Assembly (NCBI RefSeq): GCF_000471905.2
Contig: NW_006499583.1
Span: 698,529-762,528 of the forward strand
Length of the DNA: 64,000 nucleotides
From: Amborella trichopoda
Lineage: Eukaryota > Streptophyta > Magnoliopsida > Amborellales > Amborellaceae
Reading direction: 5' to 3'
Part shown: piece by piece, positions 57,021 through 64,000 of the stretch
Position numbering within the stretch: position 1 is the first letter of the stretch
How the letters are laid out: every line of letters begins with the position of its first letter
Made by a program: the position numbers and the translations under genes
Notes under the pieces: model-generated
Told to the model about the DNA's origin: nothing
The model's database searches: none
The model's input: only the letters and a program-made list of their open reading frames with translations

Positions 57021-59750
57021 ATGGCAAGATCTATGGAAGACCCTGCATGGCAACATGGGGTCAGACTTGATCCCAACAAAAAAAACAAAATTATTTGTAA
57101 TTACTGTCAAAGAGTGATAAGTAGTAGGGTACATAGGTTCAAGCAACACTTGGTAGGGGTTAAGGGAGATGTTTCTACGTGCAATAGTGTCCCTAATGTA
57201 AGAAAGCAGATGGCAACATTTCTCAAGGTTACCAAAGGTAAAAAAATTGCAAAGCAGATGATGGATGAAGAGATAGCTAGTTTATAAATGCCATCAAGCA
57301 GGAATGATTCAGAAGAGCAATATAATAATGACTTGGAGATGACCACAAGAATGAGTTTACATGAAACATACTAGAGGAAATGCGGGTTTAGAATGCCTGG
57401 TGGTTATGACATGGGCATGCATGGTGGGCCTAGCTCAAACATGCATGGCTGGCCCAGCTCGAGCATGTATGGCAGGCCCAGCTCAAATATGTATAGAGGG
57501 GTTGGTGACAATATGTATCAAGAAGAATTAGACATTGAATAAATTGTTTCTAGCTTATCTAGGAGTGCCATTATTGCAGGTCATGGTTGTATAGATTCAT
57601 TTATCTCAAAGCCTAAGTAAGAATAAATGACCATCAAATGTATGGTGAAAGGTACGAGAAACATGTTGGGTAGGTATATAGGAAATGGTTATACGATAAA
57701 GGGATCCCCTTTGATGTAGCCAACAGCTCATATTTTTCGCCTATGGTCAACGCAATCCAGCAAGCTCGGCTTGGGGTAAAACCCCCGACGACATATGAGC
57801 TCAGTGGGCCAATATTGGATGAAGAGGTGTAAGAAGTTAGAAAGTGGATTGAAGAATAGAAACAGAGTTGGCCAAGAATAGGCATTACTCTCATGAGTGA
57901 TGGTTGGTTGAATAAAGTTAGCAAAAAGGAGTTTGTAAACTTCTTGGGCTATTCCCCAAAAAGTACAGCTTTTTTGTCTAGCAAAGACGTATCAGGGACG
58001 AAGAAGGATACAAACTTCTACGTACGACTATATGATCAGGTAGTGGAGGACGTGGGAGATAAGCATGTAGTCCAGTTTATTACGGACAATGCACGTGCAT
58101 GTGTTTCTGCAGGCAGGCAAGTTGATGAATAAGATAAAGCATCTAGTATGGACCCCGCGTGCTACACACAACATCGATCTAATGTTAGAGGAGATTGGTG
58201 AGATCAAAATTGTGAAGGAGACTCTACAGGAAGTGAGGTTGGTGTCAAGATTTATATAAAACCATTCTAAAATTTTATTTTTGTTCAGAGAACAGTTTAA
58301 AAAAAAAGAGATAATCAGGCCTGCCATAACCCGTTTTGCCACAGATTACTTGGCTGTGGACTCCATTCGGGAATCTGAAGGTGCAATAAAGAGATTGCTT
58401 ACCAGTGAAGAGTGGTTACATGACCGACTCTCGAAGTCCAGTATCGGGTTAAAAGTGGATGGCATAGTCTCAAATAGGAGGTTCTGGTCTCGATGTTCCA
58501 ATATTGTAGCGGCTACTGCCCCTTTGGTCACGGTGTTAAGAATGGCAGACACTGACAAGAAAACTACCATGGGCATCCTTTATGAAGGTATCGAGAGGGC
58601 CAAATCAGCTATTGGGGAGAAGTGTAGTTTTGCTAGTAAAGTGATCGAGATTATAGAAGGGGTTAGATACATTGTTGCCAAGTTGGAGAGAAGCCATCGA
58701 AACCAAGTAACAGCAACACAAGAGGTATTATTTAATATTTCGGTAAGAACTTGATTGAGTTGTTATATTTGTGAGGAATAATGCACTAAAACGAAATATT
58801 TTGTTTTAGCTTGCTATGTATAGGGATGTTATAGGATCCTTTAGAACTAGACTTATCAGGAATTCTCGAACTAAGATGAATCCAGGTTATCCCCTAACTA
58901 ATATTTTATTCATTCATATATTTAATCTTATTAATTGTTCTTGCCCTTATAATGCTTTTTGCATTTTAATCTAGCTGAATGGTGGCATATATATGGTAGT
59001 GATGCACCTCACCTAAAGAGGATAGCAATCAAGGTGCTCTCCCAGACATGTTCTGTTACTGGCTGTAAACAAAACTAGAGTACGTTCCAATGGTTGCACA
59101 CTACTAGAACGAATCGACTTGCTTCAGAAAAGCTTCATAAACTAGTCTACGTTCATTACAACTTAAACCTCCGATAGCGATAAATAAGAAGGAACCTTGA
59201 AGACTATGGGCCGATAGACTTGGACACAATATTTGTCACAGACACAACAGAACAATGGGTAGTAGAAGAAGAGAAACCAGTGTTGCACAATATAGCGTTC
59301 CTTGAGGCTATCGGTGAGGAAGATCTTGAAGAAGGTGATGAGCAGTATGAAAGAGGAAGCAGCGCGCCAACATATCCACAATTCATCGAAGATGTCGGTG
59401 ACATTGTACCTACTGTGGGAGAGTGGGAAGGAGGTCTAAGGGAAAATGAGAGAGATGATGATTCTGAGGCCACCCAATCCCAGCCAAATTATTCATATAT
59501 CAAGTTCCATCAATAAGAGGGTAGGGATGAGCACGATAGTATAGGTGAGCATGAAGGATGGACAAGCTTCGGGGATTTTGGATTAGAATCACAATAAAAG
59601 ACTAACACTCAAGGATTTGGGTATAATCAAGTGCCCACTAATTTGGATGATTCGTTTTTAGATCGAGTCAATGAATTGTCACGCGAATTCAATCAATGGC
59701 ACCAGCGTGACCAAGATGAAGAACGAAGTCGTCTGTCATTTTATTTTTAG
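57021..59750 (+). pseudogene. hAT transposase 2 (BED, DUF659, dimerisation domain), broken
   Basis: The ATG at 57021 begins MARSMEDPAWQHGVRLDPNK with a BED finger, CNYCQRVISSRVHRFKQHL. A repeat-rich linker with a GPSSSMYG-type motif follows (57410-57500). KWLYDKGIPFDVANSSYFSP and VKPPTTYELSGPILDEEV (57670-57830) lead to ITLMSDGWLNKVSKKEFVNF and VQFITDNARACV (DUF659). After a frame change near 58115 come RATHNIDLMLEEIGEIK, AITRFATDYLAVDSIR and YIVAKLERS. From 58980 the dimerisation domain (WWHIYGSDAPHLKRIAIKVL) runs in one frame, with a few stops, into an acidic C-terminal tail ending at 59750. In-frame TGA/TAG/TAA stops are scattered, so it is inactive. Confidence 0.88.
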
Positions 59751-60099
59751 ATCGTATGTTATGAATTATATGCTTTATTGTAGTTCATGTATGATGATAT
59801 ACTTAATCCATGATAATTCTATTTTTATCGTTTTGTGTGATGTAAATTAAATGGTAAATAGTAGTTCATACAGGGAAAGAACATATCAATATTCTCATAT
59901 TCATGAAAAGAAATGAAAATTCTTAATGGAGTACCCTCATTTCTTATTGAATTCCTAAAAAACAATATTTATGATGAATTTTAATAATTTTTTCGGAATT
60001 TTTTGAGGTTTAATCCGACCGACTCAGCCGATTCCCGATCCGGATCGCCGATTCGTCGATCCGGATGGGTTTTTGAGATGCCCGATCTGGGTCACCGAT

Positions 60100-60117
60100 C
60101 CGCTTTTTAAACCACTG
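60100..60117 (+). repeat. Right terminal inverted repeat of hAT 2
   Basis: The sequence CCGCTTTTTAAACCACTG reads CAGTGGTTTAAAAAGCGG inverted, a plant hAT end, preceded by a CGATCC/GGATCGCCGA-rich subterminal region. The candidate 8-bp target copy to its right is TACCAAAC; no matching left copy was found. Confidence 0.65.
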
Positions 60118-60125
60118 TACCAAAC

Positions 60126-61460
60126 TAGAACTAGTCATATTATATAATGATTATATAATACCTATAACATCATCATACAATATTATGACTGTTATAGGTC
60201 ATACAATATATAACGTTATATAGTTATAGGTATAGTTATAACGTTTATAATATGACTATTAGCGTATGACTATAATTATGTTATAAGTAATGACTATATA
60301 GTTGTTATAGAACGTTGTAACTTATAGGTATAATTATAATACGTAACTATACAACCTCATAATAGTTATAATATGACTACTACCTATATTGTAACTACTA
60401 TATGACTATTACAATATAACGTTATAACGGTGTTACAATGTTATATTGTAATAGTTATAACAATACACAGTATTGCTATAATACATAGTATTGCTATAAA
60501 CATTAAAATAGTAAAATTACTCTAGGCCAAGATAGGAATCTTGGCCTATATAACAACGAAATAAGCAGCGGGGTATATTGTATTGGGACTATTATAACGT
60601 GATATGGTAAAAGTTATAATGTCATAACGTTATAGAAATAGTTAACGTTACAACGTTATATCATATAGAAATTACAGTTATAATATAACTGTATGACGCA
60701 GTTATTTCTATATAGAAATAATAACATAATAGTTATATGTTACAACGTCATATTACAACGTTATAACGTTGTATAATGTATTATAACATAATACATTATA
60801 TATAACAATTATGACGTTTAGTTATAACAGATTTCTATACGCCATATATAGCCATTATATAACGTCGCTGCGATAATGCTATTACACCATATATAATACA
60901 CCGATATGTATTATATATGGAACTATTCCACATATAATAGCTATAATAGTTGTTCCATATAGCTATAATAATTGTCCCACATGTGGAACATTATAGTCGT
61001 TATATAAACGTTCCACATAACCAATGTTATCTATTGGTATCCCATCTAGCTCTGATACCATAATGGGACATATTATAATTGTTCCATAACGGGACGACAG
61101 AGCAGTCATGTCTATAATTACACAGGTCCACATGACTATTATAGACATAACAACTAATTATGGGACATATAATTAGGCATCGAAGCTTCAATATAAGGAG
61201 ACGTCATTATAGATATTCCATTATTCACTCGCTATTATAGACATCAATAGTTATAATAGTTCCCATTTTGGGGACGACAGGGAGCCATCCCGTTATAATA
61301 TCTTGTCTATTAATAGTTATAATTAACTATAGTCCTGGTTATAGAACGGGCCATTAACAGGAATATATAACCAATATAATCCTATTATAACAGTTTATTC
61401 CATAATAATATCTTGTCTATTAACAGCCCATTATAACACAGTTATAATAGCTACTTATAT
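60126..61460. repeat. AT-rich mosaic, block 3
   Basis: Same vocabulary as block 1 (AACGTTATA, GTTATAATATGAC, TTCCATATAGC, AATAGTTATAA). The minus strand at about 61046-61058 carries TGGTATCAGAGCT, a full primer-binding-site motif, inside the mosaic. The block ends where chromovirus protease sequence resumes. Confidence 0.8.
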
Positions 61461-61465
61461 TATAG

Positions 61466-63882
61466 CTCTTAGAAATTTAGGACTTTGATGTTATTTTGGG
61501 CATGGACTAGTTGTTCACACACCATACTACTGTTGACTATTATGATAAGAATGTGACCATTAGACCCCCTACCCAGCTTGAGCTGCACTTTCTTGGTATC
61601 AAGGATGCTTCCCCTATACACATTATTTTAGCTCTTTGGGCTTACCGTCTTCTGGCTAGAAGGTGCATCGGGTACTTAGCCGATGTGGTAGAAAATCGGG
61701 ACGTGCAGTCCAAGCTGGAAGAGATTCCAGTAGCAAGGAAGTACCCCAAGGTTTTTCATGAGGAGTTGTCCTCTTTTTCCCTTGTAAGGGAGATAGAGTT
61801 TGAGATAGACTTGGCCCCTGGCACTACTCCCATCTCTAAGGCCCCATATCGAATAGCCCCAGCGGAATTGAAAGAGCTGAAAGTGCAATTACAGGAACTA
61901 TTCGAGAAGGGGTTCATTCGACCCAGTGTGTCTCTTTGGGGTGTACCGGTCCTTTTTGTGAAGAAGAAGGATGGGTCCATAAGGCTTTGCATCGGTTATA
62001 GGCAGTTGAATCAAGTAATGGTGAAAAACAAGTACTCTCTGCCTATGATTGATAACCTATTTGACCAACTTCAAGGGGCTCAAGTGTTCTCTAAGATTAA
62101 CATTCGAACGGGTTATCATCAATTACGTGTCAAGGAGGGAGATGTTCCTAGGAGTGTATTTAGAACCCGATATGGTTACTATGAATTTCTGGTGATGCCG
62201 TTTGGGTTGATCAATGCCCTAGCTATTTTCATGAACCTGATGAAATGATATTCAAACCCTTCTTGGAAAGATTTGTAGTGGTCTTCATTGATGATATTTT
62301 GGTGTATTCGAAGAGCCAAGAGGAGCATCAGCAACACTTGAAAGTAGTGCTTCAGACTCTAAGGTCACAAACGTTGTACGTAAAGTTGAGCAAGTGTGAG
62401 TTTTGGCTTTCTAGTGTGGCCTTTCTTGGGCACATTGTTTCTAAAGACAGAGTCGTAGTAGACCCTTCTAAGATTGAGGCCGTAACCAAATGGGGAAGGC
62501 CGACAAACGTTGCAGAGGTCTGTAGTTTTCTGGGGTTAGCAGGATATTACAAGCGCTTTGTAAAAGGATTTTTTAAGATAGCGCTCCCTCAAACTCAACT
62601 GCTCCAGAAGAATGTGAAGTTTGTATGGTAAGATGACTATGAGAAGAGCTTCTAGGAACTAAATAAGAGGGTGACCACGTCTCTGATACTGACCTTACCT
62701 GAAGGAAATGAGGACCTTGCAGTTTACACCGATGTCTCTCACAAAGGGCTCATATGTGCACTCACCTTCAAACAGTTGAAGCCGTATGATTAGATTTATC
62801 CTACCCATGAGTTCGAGCTTGCGTCTATAGTATTCGCCCTAAAAATCTGGAGACATTAGTTCTATGGAGCCAAATTTGAGGCGCTTACAGACCATAAGAG
62901 CCTCAAGTACTTGTTTTCTCAGAAGGAGTTGAACATGAGACAAAGGAGATGAATGGACCTATTGAACGCTTATGATTGTACCATTCAATATCACCCCAGC
63001 ATGACTAATGTGGTAGAAGACATTCAGAGTAGGAAGCTCGTGGCATCAGTGGCTCATCGAATGGTCTGAGAGATGAAGTTGTTAGAAGATATAGTAGGTT
63101 GTCATCCAGCTCCACCCCTTAGTAGTATGGAAGGTATGACTGCTAACATAAGGGTGGAACCCCAACTAATTCAATAGGTTCCGCTGGCACAAAAGAAAGG
63201 ACCTCAACTCATGAAGATTGTAGAAGAGATGAAGCTGGAAAAGATGGACGAATACGCTATGAGCAGGGACGGCTTGTTGAGATTCAAAAATCGGGTATGC
63301 ATCTCGAATGATGAGGGTGTGAAGAAAGCAATCTCGGAAGAGGCACACCACTCCCGTTATACTAGACATCTTGGAAGTACTAACATATACCAGGACCTGA
63401 AGAAAACCTTTTGGTGGAATGACATGAAAAGGGACGTAGCACTATTTGTATCAAAGTGCCTAACATGCCAGCAAGTGAAAGCTGAGCATCAAAAGCCCGT
63501 TGGGTTGTTGCAGTTCTTACCCATACTAGAATGCAAATGGGAGCACATTTCTATGGATTTTGTCTCCGGTTTGCTTAGAACGAGTTCAAGGCATGATAAC
63601 ATTTGGGTTATTATGAACTGGCTGACCAAAACTGCCAACTTCTTACTCATCCGCACAACCAGCACTTCGGCCCCACTAGCCCAGTTGTACATCAAGGAGA
63701 TAGTGAGGTTGCATGGAGTTCCAGTCTATATCGTGTCCTACAAGGACACTCGGTTTACCTCTAGATTTTGGGCTAGTCTACAGTCACCTTTGGGGACAAA
63801 ACTCACCTTTAGCATTGTCTTTCACCCCCAGACTGATGGGCAATCGGATAGGACCATCCAAACCTTGGAGGATATAATATAA
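61466..63882 (+). pseudogene. Chromovirus (Ty3/gypsy) protease end, RT, RNase H and integrase, broken
   Basis: DFDVILGMD and a TAG at the usual Trp mark the protease end (61483-61512). RT follows: [48 protein letters not shown] (the catalytic Asp of KIDL is Asn), and after a frame change [14 protein letters not shown] with both active-site Asp. RNase H (62690-63000) is rich in stops: [36 protein letters not shown]. Integrase in the same frame has AHHSRYTRHLG, WWNDMKRDV, CLTCQQVKAEHQKPV, WEHISMDFVSGL, then VSYKDTRFTSRFW (second Asp changed to Tyr) and HPQTDGQSDRTIQTLED (Glu changed to Asp). It ends abruptly at 63882 in AT-rich DNA. The sequence pattern is that of the Del/Tekay group. Confidence 0.92.
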
Positions 63883-63972
63883 TTATAGGTATATAATATA
63901 TTATAATACGTATATATATCTAATATATACTATTATATCTACAATTTATTATACGTATAATATATTATATAG
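63883..63972. repeat. AT-rich mosaic, block 4
   Basis: TATAATATATTATAATACG-type sequence interrupts the integrase frame directly after LED. The last 28 bases of the window (GTCGTGGAGGCAAGGC onward) are non-AT-rich and were not assigned. Confidence 0.75.
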
Positions 63973-64000
63973 TCGTGGAGGCAAGGCACACAGGGATAGG

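Larger units (their letters stand above)
48110..60131 (+). mobile_element. PIF/Harbinger element with nested hATs (edges tentative)
   Basis: The left edge is sharp: the AT-rich mosaic ends and GGGCCGGTTTGATAACTGGA begins, a start typical of Harbinger-class and other GGGCC TIRs. The Myb-like gene (50613-51634) and transposase (52326-53530) follow in the same direction, the two-gene make-up of PIF/Harbinger. Two hAT pseudogenes follow. The right edge, placed before the next AT-rich block, has only a weak resemblance to an inverted left end (TGTACCAAAC against GTTATCAAAC), so the right boundary is uncertain. Confidence 0.5.

Overview
This is nuclear DNA of a flowering plant, read from a draft assembly with two N gaps (7944-8469 and 45732-46344). 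The evidence is one receptor-like protein gene with a plant-type LRR architecture and a GT-AG intron, set in wall-to-wall transposable elements of plant lineages: Ty1/copia, Ty3/gypsy Tat, Ty3/gypsy chromovirus, L1-type LINE, PIF/Harbinger, hAT and many small TIR elements (MITEs). The species cannot be named from the sequence.

Layout. 1-2546: the 5' end of a decayed copia element on the minus strand (LTR, primer binding site, gag, protease, part of integrase). 2547-17823: non-genic DNA with nested TIR elements, a tandem array of palindromes (9922-10391), an L1-type LINE tail (13319-14340) and dispersed inverted and direct repeats. 17824-21694: the only gene that reads as intact, a two-exon LRR receptor-like protein on the minus strand whose 1.1 kb intron holds two MITE-like sequences. 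23355-42181: a structurally complete but coding-dead Tat-lineage gypsy element on the minus strand, 18.8 kb, with 3.0 kb LTRs and a perfect 5-bp target duplication GTGGC. 42187-44369: hAT remnant, two MITEs and probably LTR sequence. 44370-64000: a wrecked chromovirus (primer site at 44378, pol at 61466-63882) whose gag and most of the protease are replaced by about 17 kb of other DNA. That DNA is a peculiar AT-rich mosaic, a LINE fragment, a PIF/Harbinger element carrying both its Myb-like and transposase genes, and two divergently oriented hAT transposase pseudogenes.

No operon-like cooperation is expected. The functional logic is one likely expressed surface receptor-like protein embedded in elements inserted into each other. 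In the retroelement and LINE reading frames many in-frame stops sit where family conservation expects Trp, Gln or Arg (TGG, CAG, CGA), the pattern left by deamination of methylated cytosine in silenced DNA. The most distinctive structures are the arrays of short perfect or near-perfect palindromes (9922-10391 and inside both Tat LTRs), five different tandem arrays in the 3' untranslated part of the Tat element, a MITE family with a subterminal AAGGTTGCAACCTT palindrome, and the AT-rich mosaic. I found no convincing new multi-gene system.
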